From the NCBI RefSeq assembly GCF_014641615.1, contig NZ_BMIB01000001.1:682769-746768 (forward strand): a stretch of 64,000 bases of DNA, read 5' to 3'. This document shows, piece after piece, positions 28,958-37,340 of this stretch. The position numbers were made by a program, and so were the translations under genes. Position 1 is the first letter of the stretch. The number at the start of each line of letters is the position of its first letter. The notes under the pieces were generated by a model, which worked only from the letters and a program-made list of their open reading frames with translations, was not told the DNA's origin and made no database searches. This DNA is from Filimonas zeae. Lineage in GTDB: Bacteria; Bacteroidota; Bacteroidia; Chitinophagales; Chitinophagaceae.

Positions 28958-29422
28958 ATGTACACAAAAGAGGAAGCATCCCGGCAAAAGCAGGCTTTCT
29001 GGACGGCTTTCGGAAAATACATGCAGCCGGTGCTGTCGGCAGATGGTGAACCGGTTAGCTGGGTAAATTATAAAACAGGGGTATCGGGTATACAATTTAA
29101 AATGGACGTGGACCGTTCGCGGGCGGTTATTTCTATTTTGCTGTCGCAGGCCGATCTGCGTTTGCAGCAGCTGCACTATCAGCAGTTTGTACAATTAAAA
29201 GCCATGCTGCATAGTGCACTGGAGGGGGAGGAGTGGAACTGGCAGGAGGCTGCTCCGGATGATTATGGTAAAATAGTCAGCAGCATCAGCAAAACATTGC
29301 CTGGGGTAAATATTCACCGCCAGGAAGACTGGGCAGCCATCATTTCCTTTTTAAAACCCCGCATTATAGCTTTAGATGCGTTTTGGAGTACGGCTAAGTA
29401 TGGCTTTGAAATGCTTGCCTGA
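28958..29422 (+). CDS. DUF4268 domain-containing protein
   Basis: 154 residues, soluble. MYTKEEASRQKQAFWTAFGKYM, VNYKTGVSGIQFKMDVDRSR and the C-terminal DWAAIISFLKPRIIALDAFW match DUF4268, a domain found alone in Bacteroidota and at the C-terminus of some DNA-associated proteins elsewhere. No catalytic motif is apparent. It stands alone: divergent from mrdA and convergent with the next gene, with an inverted repeat over both stop codons. Confidence 0.8.
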   Translation: MYTKEEASRQKQAFWTAFGKYMQPVLSADGEPVSWVNYKTGVSGIQFKMDVDRSRAVISILLSQADLRLQQLHYQQFVQLKAMLHSALEGEEWNWQEAAPDDYGKIVSSISKTLPGVNIHRQEDWAAIISFLKPRIIALDAFWSTAKYGFEMLA

Positions 29423-29438
29423 GCCGTTGCATCAGGCA
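29416..29438. terminator. Inverted repeat over two convergent stop codons
   Basis: TGCCTGA (29416-29422) and TCAGGCA (29432-29438) with a 9-base loop; it includes the stop codons of both convergent genes. No U-tract on the plus side, so its role as terminator is only likely. Confidence 0.45.
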
Positions 29439-29956
29439 GGTTGTTGTATATGTCTGATAAGGATGTTCCGGGCTTTGGTGGCTTTGTTGATTGCGTTGTA
29501 ACCACGGTAGGCAAATGTAGTTTGGTGCAAAAAGCGTCCATCCCGCCAGGATATTCTTAACCGGGCTGCTTCGTGCCTGGTATTCTCCTGCACAGTACGG
29601 GTTTGATTTCTGTTAAAATAATCCGGTCTGGTTACCCATTCGGAGGTAGTGTACGATTCGTCCATCAGCGTAATATTGGTAATATCACTCAAAGGAATAC
29701 TACCTGAAAACTTGTATTGCCACTTTAAGGCATAAGTGGCTTGCATAATGTATAAAAAGTCGCCTCTTTTAAACAGGCTGGAAAACAAAATCCCGTTGTC
29801 AATGTCAGGATGGCCGGAAAGGTATCTGATATTTTCAATTCTGTTGGTTACATCGTAACCTTCCTGCTCCATTTGTTTCAGCAGGTTTTTCTTAGCTATA
29901 CTGGTGTAAATAAGTAAAGCGATAAGGCCGATAACTATCACAACTACCCATTCCAT
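29432..29956 (-). CDS. Membrane-anchored hypothetical protein
   Basis: 174 residues from ATG 29956 (MEWVVVIVIGLIALLIYTSI), which gives one N-terminal membrane helix; the frame opens earlier but the extension has no helix logic. The soluble part is basic and beta-rich (FLYIMQATYALKWQYKFSG, LSDITNITLMDES) and has the look of a PH-like or bPH domain, but this is a guess. It is 133 bases downstream of the DUF3857 gene on the same strand, past a hairpin terminator, so transcription may be separate. Confidence 0.65.
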   Translation of the reverse strand: MEWVVVIVIGLIALLIYTSIAKKNLLKQMEQEGYDVTNRIENIRYLSGHPDIDNGILFSSLFKRGDFLYIMQATYALKWQYKFSGSIPLSDITNITLMDESYTTSEWVTRPDYFNRNQTRTVQENTRHEAARLRISWRDGRFLHQTTFAYRGYNAINKATKARNILIRHIQQPA

Positions 29957-30032
29957 ATTGGCTGATTTAGGTTTGATCTGCTGCAATTGTACAATTAAAA
30001 GGGGAATTTTAAGGCCAGGGGCGGGTATAAAA

Positions 30033-30064
30033 TAAGAAAGCCACACATTGCTGCGCGGCTTTCT
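30033..30064 (-). terminator. Terminator of the DUF3857/transglutaminase gene
   Basis: 13-base arms (30035-30047 and 30052-30064) with two positions that pair only as G-U on the minus-strand RNA, 4-base loop, then a T-rich tail on the minus strand. The outer arm AGAAAGCC is also used in other terminators of this window. Confidence 0.7.
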
Positions 30065-30088
30065 CTGTAATGGGCATTCACTACGCCT

Positions 30089-33000
30089 CTATTTAAAGGC
30101 AATCATTTTTTGTTCTGCTTTTACAATTTTTTCGAAGAAGGTTTTGAAAGCACTGTAATCTTCTGCTGCAATGGTTTTACGTTCGCTGTTAAACGTTCTT
30201 TTTACCACCAGTTTTGATGGTGAAGCCAGTTTGTAAGTAAGCGTATACGTCATGCCTTTAAATGAAAGATTTTCACTGTTGGGTAACTCAATAATTGTTT
30301 TGCCCTGTGGTGCTGTAACAATTACAGTTGTTTCGTACGTATCGGCATCTTCATAATTTCTGTAATCAACAGGATACAGGCGGGTATCGGAAGTTAAATA
30401 GTTTAAAGTGGCTACTTTGTCAGGATAAGTAATGCGGAAAGTTTGCATACTGCCTATTTCTGCTATTTCGTCTTTTACTTTATAGCTGTACTGGTAAGTG
30501 GCAGAGTCGCTTAGCTGATCCAGCTGCTGAAACTGCACATTCGCCACTTTTACATTGTTTTTGTAATCAGAAACAACTGCTTTTTCTATTTCTATACGTT
30601 GCTTTTCGCTATCCAGGTTCAGGTAGTTTTCACGTACGCCGGAAGAAAGGTGGCCATACATAGCTGCTTTTACCGTTACCTGCATATCCGCGCCATCCGG
30701 TTTTAACTCTATGGTTCTTCTCAGTACTTCTTTAGTACGGTTAGGGGTTGTTAAGTATTTCAGGTCGGCGCTATCTACTGTTTTACCTGCGGGAATTTCC
30801 AGTATCTGTGCACCGGGTAAACTGTTAGGTAAACTGGCAAACGGCAAATAGTTATCTGTAAGTTCTACATAATAGTCTTTATTATCCAGTTTTACCTTTG
30901 CAATACAGTGGTTAAAACCAATAGAAGGTAACATCATGTCTTTTTCGCCGTTGTTTCTGGTATCTACCAGCACCATGCGGCTTTCAATACCTGCCATGCG
31001 GCACAGGGTAACAAACAGGTTAGACAAGTCTTTACAATCGCCCAGCCTTGTATTCAGTGTTATAGATGCTCTTTGTGGTACAAAAGCACTTTGTCTGAAA
31101 GAAACAGAGCTGTATCTGATGTTTTTTTCGATGTAGTTGTAAATAATCTGCGCCTGTTTAAACTGGCTTAGCTTACTGCGTTTTTCGGCCGGCAACAGTG
31201 TTTTAAAGAGGGAGGTAATTTCATAGTCTTCTTCTGTGGTAGTGGTAGTTAAATCCTGATACCAGCTGGCAATATTATTCCATGAATGAAGGGTAGAAAG
31301 GTGTAATACCGGCGCCAGATCGCTGCTTACAGGCATTAATGGTTCATCCTCTAAAGGCGCAGGTGCTTTTAATACCCAGGTATACTGTTTAAAGTTCTCT
31401 ACGTTGCTTATTTCGGGCTGCAGCGTACTATTAATCATGGTGTAGTGCAGCGTTTGTTTGGCAGGCATCAGAATGTTGTATCTGGTAAACGCCTTGTATA
31501 TTTTGCCGCCAAAGGCGTAGGTAGACCAGTAGTCGTGTGCAAAGTGGCCATATACATAGCTTTGCAGGCGGTATTTAAACACCAGTACATCACCTACTTC
31601 CAGGTTGGTAAATACTATTTCGTTTTCATTGCGCTCTCCTTTTACAATAGCTCCTGATGGCTTTACTATTTCGGCTTTCTCAATCAGCAGCTCCTGGTGG
31701 CGGGATGCGCCAATGCTTGATTCTTTATATTGACTGATGCCTTTTTCATTGGTAATCTTAATCATGTACAGGGAGTATTCCTCTGTAGCGCCACCCGGAT
31801 GTACAATTACGTTCTTTTCATCGTGCATAATGTAATAGCCGTAATCTGTATTTTTTGCTTCGGAGGGCTTGTCGTTTTTAATAATGTCCTCTACTTTACC
31901 TTCTGTAAACAGGGTAAACGATTCGGGCTTGCCATCCAGCTTTCTCTGTTTGTTAATAACATCGTACTGGTTAGGATCGTACTGTAATGATAACTGGTAC
32001 GCCACAAAAGCCTCCTGCTTCTGTTGCATTTCACTTTTAATATCACCTTGTAATTCCTGATAATACTCGCTGTAAGGCGATAATTCCAGTGCCTTTTTTA
32101 CAAACTGATCGGCCTTTTCGTATTGCTGTGCGCCGTAATAGTATCGTGCTACAGAAGAAAACATGGTGGGGTCGTACGGGAAATTCTTAGCCAGAGTTAG
32201 TTTGAGGTCCAGGGCTTTATCGGCATAGCCCAGTTCCTGCAATGCATCTGCATACTTGCTGATGATATTATAGCTGTGGTTGTCTTTCAGGTAGTTTTCA
32301 TACACTTTTAAAGCAGCCTTGTTATCCTTGTATACCTCTCTTTTCAGCGAGTACATTATCGGAATCAGAGATTCCATTTCAGGATACTTTTTATAGCTTT
32401 TTTCCACCATGCTTACCAGCTCTTCATACTTTTTTTCATGTACCAGCAGCGATAGCCGTTGGGTTAAAGAGCTTTCATCTTCGCCGTAAATAGCTTCCCG
32501 CCTGGCTATTTTTTTCGCCGCATCTTCATACTTTTCATTAGAGATGTCGTTTTTAATATCCAGTTCCATGGCAATAAAACTTTCGGGATCGGCCTTCTTC
32601 AGCTTTTCTACCTCTTCCAGCATCAGGCTGCGGTTTTCTTCCTCTATCAGTACTTCTATCAGTTTCTCGCGCAATACCGAGTTGCCGGGTTCTTTTTGCA
32701 TGGCTGCCTCAATAATATGCCTGGCTTCCAGTGTTTTTTTGTTACGCATATACACGTTAGACAGCATAACGTAGTTTACCAGGTTGTTAGAGTCGGCAGC
32801 TATTTTATTAATAAAGAAGGTTTCTGCAAAGTGCGGAATCAGTTCGGGCTGTTTAACGGTGGCTGTTGTGTAAGGCTTATATACATTACTGCCTGCTAAG
32901 CCGGGAAGGCTTACGTATTTATCATCTGTAAACCGCAGCATGAAATTGGGAAAGCTGGTAGAGGTATAGCTTAACTGTACCAGCACCCGGTTGTTACCTT

Positions 33001-33844
33001 TGTTCAGGTGGCATTTAACTGTATAAGCATCCATTTCGGTAACACGCTCTTTATACTCAGATAGTACCAGCGCATCGTTAATCCACACCTTTATAGCACC
33101 TGTGGCGCCAATGTTACATAACACATCCTGTTCGTCTTTTGCTTCTACAAAAGTTTGTGCATAGGCAGTGGCCGTTTGTCTGTTTATCTGGTAGCAGAAC
33201 GGCGTCCAGCCATCGCCACATTCTCTTGCGGGTGTAAACCATTTAATTTTTGCATTGGTAATAGAAGCAAACTGAGCATCTGGTTCAGGATGCGCCAAAG
33301 GACCGTAGTTTTTGTAAAAACCACTGCGCGACAGATTTTCGAAAGGCCCTACATACTGCCAGTTGGCAACAGAGCCTATACGCCCATGTTCTGCTACGGC
33401 ATCGGCAAACTTTTTGGTACGCACCAGATGGTGTCCTTTCTGATAATGGGAGGCGGCAACCAGCGAGCCGTGTGCCTTTCCATCTGTCATCAATTTTTCC
33501 AGCAAATGCAGCTGAGTGGCTGTTTTTTTACCATAGTCACCCAAAACTGCATTGTTAAACCACAATGCATATACGTATGGATATGGGTTTTCTGCTTTAT
33601 TGTAAAATTCTGTTTCAAAATTATCTACATCCTTGTCTTTGCCGTTGTAGGCCTGAAGTAAGAGATAGGTAATAAACAGGTCGGGAGAGGCTGTTTTGTT
33701 TTTTATAGCCGTTTCCATAATGGAATTAGCCTGGAAATGGTTGCTTTTGTTTAATGCTTCCCATACCCGGGCATAATCATTCTGAGATTTAACGGTACTG
33801 ATACACAAAAGACACAGTAGTGCAAGGCAGAGAGTCTGCTTCAT
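30089..33844 (-). CDS. DUF3857 / transglutaminase-like / TPR protein, secreted
   Basis: 1251 residues from ATG 33844 (MKQTLCLALLCLLCISTVKS, a signal peptide). Order of parts: residues 20-340, TPR-like helices plus a beta-sandwich sensor-type segment (GPFENLSRSGFYKNYGPL); 370-640, TPR helices (ALQELGYADKALDLKLTLAK, YYGAQQYEKADQFVKKALEL); about 660-860, DUF3857 beta domain (ITNEKGISQYKESSIGASRH); about 880-1000, transglutaminase-like core with the cysteine in LGDCKDL (C937) and histidine in FNHCIAK (H979), and an Asp in VELTDN; 1030-1251, DUF3858-like beta end. All three triad residues are present, so it may be an active peptidase or transferase in the periplasm. Substrate unknown. The 42-bp palindromic array lies about 300 bases upstream. 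Confidence 0.85.
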   Translation of the reverse strand: MKQTLCLALLCLLCISTVKSQNDYARVWEALNKSNHFQANSIMETAIKNKTASPDLFITYLLLQAYNGKDKDVDNFETEFYNKAENPYPYVYALWFNNAVLGDYGKKTATQLHLLEKLMTDGKAHGSLVAASHYQKGHHLVRTKKFADAVAEHGRIGSVANWQYVGPFENLSRSGFYKNYGPLAHPEPDAQFASITNAKIKWFTPARECGDGWTPFCYQINRQTATAYAQTFVEAKDEQDVLCNIGATGAIKVWINDALVLSEYKERVTEMDAYTVKCHLNKGNNRVLVQLSYTSTSFPNFMLRFTDDKYVSLPGLAGSNVYKPYTTATVKQPELIPHFAETFFINKIAADSNNLVNYVMLSNVYMRNKKTLEARHIIEAAMQKEPGNSVLREKLIEVLIEEENRSLMLEEVEKLKKADPESFIAMELDIKNDISNEKYEDAAKKIARREAIYGEDESSLTQRLSLLVHEKKYEELVSMVEKSYKKYPEMESLIPIMYSLKREVYKDNKAALKVYENYLKDNHSYNIISKYADALQELGYADKALDLKLTLAKNFPYDPTMFSSVARYYYGAQQYEKADQFVKKALELSPYSEYYQELQGDIKSEMQQKQEAFVAYQLSLQYDPNQYDVINKQRKLDGKPESFTLFTEGKVEDIIKNDKPSEAKNTDYGYYIMHDEKNVIVHPGGATEEYSLYMIKITNEKGISQYKESSIGASRHQELLIEKAEIVKPSGAIVKGERNENEIVFTNLEVGDVLVFKYRLQSYVYGHFAHDYWSTYAFGGKIYKAFTRYNILMPAKQTLHYTMINSTLQPEISNVENFKQYTWVLKAPAPLEDEPLMPVSSDLAPVLHLSTLHSWNNIASWYQDLTTTTTEEDYEITSLFKTLLPAEKRSKLSQFKQAQIIYNYIEKNIRYSSVSFRQSAFVPQRASITLNTRLGDCKDLSNLFVTLCRMAGIESRMVLVDTRNNGEKDMMLPSIGFNHCIAKVKLDNKDYYVELTDNYLPFASLPNSLPGAQILEIPAGKTVDSADLKYLTTPNRTKEVLRRTIELKPDGADMQVTVKAAMYGHLSSGVRENYLNLDSEKQRIEIEKAVVSDYKNNVKVANVQFQQLDQLSDSATYQYSYKVKDEIAEIGSMQTFRITYPDKVATLNYLTSDTRLYPVDYRNYEDADTYETTVIVTAPQGKTIIELPNSENLSFKGMTYTLTYKLASPSKLVVKRTFNSERKTIAAEDYSAFKTFFEKIVKAEQKMIAFK

Positions 33845-34149
33845 AAGAGGTTTAAAGTTGAGTTGCTGTAAAAATATGCAATAATAGATATATACAGCAG
33901 TACAACGGTTATGATACGTTGACAACCTGTTTGGCGGGGTATTCCATCCGTATTGCCTGGAGGCTGCGTTTGGGAATTGCGGTAAAATAGGGTGCTGCAC
34001 ATTGCCGGGTTTGTACTTTAACAGGTGGCTTTAGCAAAAGTCGTCTGTTATACCGGAGGTAAAATGAGCGCTACCGTTAAAAAAGTGAATGTTGGTGTAA
34101 CAGCGGATTAATGTATTTCAAAAAAGAGTAAGGTGCGGGTAAATTCAAA

Positions 34150-34898
34150 TCAACGGAGCGTCCGCACCGTTTAGTAAATTGTCCGCTCCGTTGGGTAGAG
34201 CAACTGCACCACCGAATAAATTGTCACTCCGTTGAACGGAGCAACTGCTTGCGGTGAGTGGTATAGACATGCGGGGCATCCGTAGTACTATGCCGATGAG
34301 TGGGATAGCACTGCAGATGATCGGCATATATATACGGATGAGCCATCTATATACACCACCCACCCGCACATATATCCCATTCAGTGGTACTGCTATCCCG
34401 TTCATCCGCACATATATGCCGGTGAACGGGATAGCTGTACGGATGAGTTTTACATATGTAGCGATGATCGCTACAGCTGTAAACCCGCCGAAACAGGTGT
34501 AGTGATGATCCCCACAGCTGCTAAACTGAACGCCACATATGTGGGGATGGTCCCCACAGCTGCTAAACTGATCGCCACATATGTGGGGATGATCCCCACA
34601 GCTGCTAAACTGAACGCCACATATGTGGGGATGATCCCCACAGCTGTAAAACTGATCGCCACATATGTGGGGATGATCCCCACAGCTGCTAAACTGATCG
34701 CCACATATGTGGGGATGATCCCCACAGCTGCTAAACTGAACGCCACATATGTGGGGATGATCCCCACTGCTGTAAAACTGATCGCCACATATGTGGGGAT
34801 GATCCCCACAGCTGCTAAACTGATCGCCACATATGTGAGGATGATCCCCACAGCCGCTAAACTGAACCCCACATATGTGGAGATGATCTCCACTGTGG
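34150..34898. repeat. Tandem array of 42-bp units built from palindromes (about 17 units)
   Basis: From 34501 to 34878 nine 42-bp units are nearly identical; from 34292 to 34500 five units keep the 42-base period (one is 41) but have diverged; from about 34150 to 34291 at least three older units remain (AAATTGTC at 34176 and 34218, exactly 42 apart). A partial unit ends the array at 34879-34898. Each good unit holds CCACATATGTGG and, sharing bases with it, TGTGGGGATGATCCCCACA, plus CAGCTG. Diverged units carry different bases but remain palindromic (see findings). As 42 is a multiple of 3 and the unit has no stops, frames are open on both strands, with a 14-residue repeat on each. These frames have no credible start context and I do not call them genes. 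Confidence 0.93.
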
Positions 34899-34992
34899 CT
34901 CCATGGGGTATAAAGCAGCAGTGCCGGTTTGCAAAAAAGGTACTTTGCCGGCGGCCGGCATCCGCGTTTATTTGCCCGGCGGTAAGTAAAAC

Positions 34993-35020
34993 AAAAAGCC
35001 CTCCGATAACGGAAGGCTTT
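34993..35020 (-). terminator. Terminator of the PepSY-like gene
   Basis: Minus strand AAAGCCTTCCG, loop TTAT, CGGAGGGCTTT then TTG T; 11-base stem with one G-U pair, 35 bases past the stop at 35055. Confidence 0.85.
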
Positions 35021-35054
35021 ACTCTTTAAGTATTTAGATATAGAAATAAAAACG

Positions 35055-35489
35055 TTATCTGGCTGATTTGCGGAATACAGACACCTCTCCGTTCAGGCTC
35101 ACCTGTGCAATTACCTTCTTTTCATTATTTACAAGCGATACATAGTAAGATGTACCGGCGGTGTTGTGGTCCATCTCAATTACTTCGGTGGTTGTATAGC
35201 CTGCAAATTTCTTTTCTATGTTTCTGATGGCTGGCGCAGGCAGATTTTGATAGTTGATAGTCTTGCTGATGGCTACCTGCTCGCCTTCTTCATTGTAAAA
35301 GGCCTCCATTTTGGTTTTGTCCAGCAAAAAGCGAACACTTACCAGGTCTCCTACGGTTTTATAATGCACCTGGGTAGCTTCCGGATAAGTGGCTTTAAAT
35401 AAATTCATTGTTTTGTCGTTGTTTCCGGCTGCAAAAGCGCTTGAAGTGATAGCGAAAACGGTGATGGCGGCGATGATGAACTTTTTCAT
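35055..35489 (-). CDS. Exported PepSY-like (BLIP-like) small protein
   Basis: 144 residues. MKKFIIAAITVFAITSSAFA is a clear signal peptide. The mature part has two alpha/beta repeats (FKATYPEATQVHYKTVGDLV and IRNIEKKFAGYTTTEVIEMD) like the PepSY-like / DUF2874 family common in Bacteroidota, whose members are periplasmic and of unknown role. Single gene with its own terminator and a promoter-like element that overlaps a perfect inverted repeat (35538-35567). Confidence 0.78.
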   Translation of the reverse strand: MKKFIIAAITVFAITSSAFAAGNNDKTMNLFKATYPEATQVHYKTVGDLVSVRFLLDKTKMEAFYNEEGEQVAISKTINYQNLPAPAIRNIEKKFAGYTTTEVIEMDHNTAGTSYYVSLVNNEKKVIAQVSLNGEVSVFRKSAR

Positions 35490-35537
35490 AATTGTATTTT
35501 TAATGTTTTTAAGTACTTGTTGTTATTTATTACATCA

Positions 35538-35567
35538 TAAAGGTAGGTACTATGTAAGGCATAGTAC
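35538..35567 (-). promoter_or_regulatory. Promoter -7 box and adjoining inverted-repeat operator
   Basis: Minus strand TACCTTTA (35545-35538) resembles a -7 box about 50 bases before the ATG at 35489. Directly upstream lies GTACTAT (35547-35553), 7-base spacer, ATAGTAC (35561-35567), a perfect dyad that takes the place where the -33 box would be. That arrangement fits an activator or repressor site. Confidence 0.45.
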
Positions 35568-35962
35568 TTGCTTATGGGCTGAGCGGTAGTATTTCCTGAT
35601 GACCGGTAAATTGGCTTTCCGTGTCGTTTTAGAATTACCACATGAATGCGGTGCATGAAGTAAGTTGTCTATTGCTGGTAAATAGCGCCTCCGGATACCA
35701 GTATTATCTGGGAAAGCACGTTTGATAATTCATCCCTGCGAGGTTCCATTGTCTTCGCCTTATCGGCATCATCTACTTTTGTATGCTATAGACTTGTATG
35801 AAACGGCGTGTTCTGATTCAGGCTGCTACCTGGATGAACAATACATCACAGGCAGTAAAAGCTAAACCTGTTATCCGGGAAGCGGTTAGCGATCAGGATA
35901 ACAGGTTGAGTACTGGCAATTCAATTATAGTATTGGGGCGATGCTGCTATGGCAGGTATGTT
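35568..35962. other. Gene-free stretch with one long perfect inverted repeat
   Basis: About 395 bases without a convincing gene. The one feature is AACCTGTTATCC (35865-35876) paired with GGATAACAGGTT (35896-35907), 12 perfect bases each side of a 19-base loop. No U-tract follows. It lies about 58-98 bases past the stop of the minus-strand gene at 35963, so it may be an mRNA 3' end hairpin. A short open frame on the plus strand (from 35798) runs into the opposite gene and lacks protein-like features. Confidence 0.5.
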
Positions 35963-36826
35963 TTACCTGTCTGCGGGGGTAATTTTCTGAAAATTGCCAT
36001 CCGATACGGTAAAATCTATTTCCTGGTAGGAATCTACCGCTTTGCCGTTTTTCAGTGCCGGAGACCACACTTTTCTATTCATGTCATTAGCTGTTTTTAA
36101 TACCTGATTACTCAGGGTAATATAATCTGAACCCCTGCGTCTGGAGGTTATAAAAAAATTGCCGGCTTCTCCCTTACAGTTGATAACCATTCCTATACTT
36201 ACTTTAAATCTCGTGCCGGAAGCTCTGGCGTCTGTAAGTGGATGTGCTTGAAAGTACAGGTACAGCATCGATAAGTCTATGCATCGGGCTATGCTATCGG
36301 GTTTTTCCAGTTTGCCGGTAACTTCTTTCAGCGAAATGGAACCCGGGCAATATATTTCATTGCTGTTACACAACTCTGTTTTGTAAATACTGTCTGCAGA
36401 AAATTCGTACGGCTTTTCAATTTTATCCGCTGATAAAAAAGTAAAGCCAGCTGGCGCCTGCACGTTTTCGTCAAACTCATAGCCATTCAGATATAATATA
36501 ATGGGCGCTGATAAACCTTCGTAGGTTACCTCATATTTATCCAGCAGGCCACTACCAAATGTTGCGGTTTTACATTCAAAAGCGCAGCAGCTACCTCTCC
36601 GGTTCCACTGTAGTTGTTCTCCGGCTGGCCCCCGTAAGGCCATCAGATAAGTTGTCTGGTTTTCTATTTTACCTACTTTAATAGCATATTTACTGGTATT
36701 GCCATAGCCATATTGCTTATCTGTTGCTACTGCTTTTATAACCATTGATCCATCCGGGTGAAATTGCTGGCTGCAGGTGGCTTTTGTACATAATACAAGA
36801 ATAAAGGCGAAGAATGCTGATTTCAT
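35963..36826 (-). CDS. Exported protein with TonB-C-terminus-like domain
   Basis: 287 residues from ATG 36826 (MKSAFFAFILVLCTKATCSQ, signal peptide). The first 180 residues are beta-rich with four or five cysteines and no known family. The last 85 residues (VSIGMVINCKGEAGNFFITS, then VWSPALKNGKAVDSYQEIDF) follow the pattern of TonB C-terminal domains of Bacteroidota: a GxVxxxGxxxx strand, W-x-PAxxNGKxV, and a final strand. It has no TonB membrane anchor or Pro-rich linker, so it is unlikely to be an energy transducer itself. Stands alone next to the defence island. Confidence 0.7.
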   Translation of the reverse strand: MKSAFFAFILVLCTKATCSQQFHPDGSMVIKAVATDKQYGYGNTSKYAIKVGKIENQTTYLMALRGPAGEQLQWNRRGSCCAFECKTATFGSGLLDKYEVTYEGLSAPIILYLNGYEFDENVQAPAGFTFLSADKIEKPYEFSADSIYKTELCNSNEIYCPGSISLKEVTGKLEKPDSIARCIDLSMLYLYFQAHPLTDARASGTRFKVSIGMVINCKGEAGNFFITSRRRGSDYITLSNQVLKTANDMNRKVWSPALKNGKAVDSYQEIDFTVSDGNFQKITPADR

Positions 36827-36928
36827 GGTAATGTGGTATGGGTTTATAGTTGAGATGCAGTGCGCGGAAAAATTACACATATATAATCAATTTTTCCAGA
36901 TGTTGGGAGAGAAAGAGGGGCAATAAAA

Positions 36929-36957
36929 AAGCCTCAGCATTTCTGCTAAGGCTTTCT
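36929..36957 (-). terminator. Terminator beside the tRNA/tmRNA-like remnant
   Basis: GCCTCAGCA (36931-36939), loop TTTC, TGCTAAGGC (36944-36952), one mismatch; T-tract on the minus strand. Same layout (hairpin, then a short spacer, then RNA 3' end) as at both tRNA-Val genes. Confidence 0.75.
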
Positions 36958-36960
36958 CTG

Positions 36961-36991
36961 TGGAGCTGAGGGGGCTGGAATTGAACCCCTG
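36961..36991 (-). pseudogene. 3'-end remnant of a tRNA or tmRNA gene
   Basis: Minus strand: AGGGG, TTCAATT, CCAGC, CCCCT, CAGCTCC, A. This is an intact acceptor 3' strand (CAGCTCC + A) and a T-arm stem (AGGGG/CCCCT) with the invariant TTCAATT, but five extra bases (CCAGC) enlarge the T-loop to 12. No D-arm or anticodon arm follows upstream. The end CTCAGCTCCA suits tmRNA (its 5' end is usually GGGGCTG), though no tag-peptide frame is visible upstream. It lies on the left border of the restriction island and may mark an old integration site. Confidence 0.5.
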
Positions 36992-37278
36992 ATTCCGGTA
37001 TTGTTATTTCTAAAAATTGTGGCTTCTAATGAGTTTAGTGCAACTTGTTGATAGTTAACGCATTTTGAGCTCTGTTTGCAAGGGTAATTATATTACAATC
37101 CTATACTTTTCTTATAAGGCTAATTGCTATATAAACCAGTTCATTTGGATTTACGGTATAGATTTTTGCCATAACACCAGTTGATAAGACGATAAAATGA
37201 TACGCAATTCTGATTGTTGCCACCAGAATGCTTTATAGCGTAGAAAACATCTAGGGCTGTTAATACAATAACACCTGT
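36992..37278. other. AT-rich gene-free left flank of the defence island
   Basis: About 290 bases, markedly richer in A+T than the genes on the left, between the RNA remnant and the hsdM promoter. No open frame, direct repeat matching the right flank (49152-49370) or integrase gene was found by eye. Confidence 0.5.
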
Positions 37279-37310
37279 TTGCTAAAATATACAGCCTTTA
37301 GTACCTTGGC
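37279..37310 (+). promoter_or_regulatory. Promoter of the type I restriction operon
   Basis: TTTG (37279-37282), 20-base spacer, TACCTTGG (37303-37310), one mismatch to TAnnTTTG; the hsdM ATG is 30 bases downstream. Confidence 0.55.
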
Positions 37311-37340
37311 GTATTATATTAAGAAATAGTATAACGTAGA

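Noticed and set aside
34292..34898. CRISPR array
   Set aside because: Units are directly joined with no unique spacers between repeats, the period is 42 with whole-unit similarity, and no cas gene is in the window.
34502..35029. Open frames on both strands through the 42-bp array (175 and 140 residues with a 14-residue repeat)
   Set aside because: The unit is a multiple of three without stops, so open frames on both strands follow automatically. Palindromic arms are kept by paired base changes that alter the peptide, and there is no start context or signal.
35798..36100. 100-residue plus-strand frame
   Set aside because: Its last part runs antisense into the well-supported gene at 35963-36826; composition is not protein-like and no start context is seen.
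36961..37320. Complete tmRNA gene on the minus strand
   Set aside because: Only the 3' acceptor and T-arm are recognisable. No tag-peptide frame ending in an Ala-Leu-Ala-Ala type sequence and no 5' GGGGCTG partner were found upstream.
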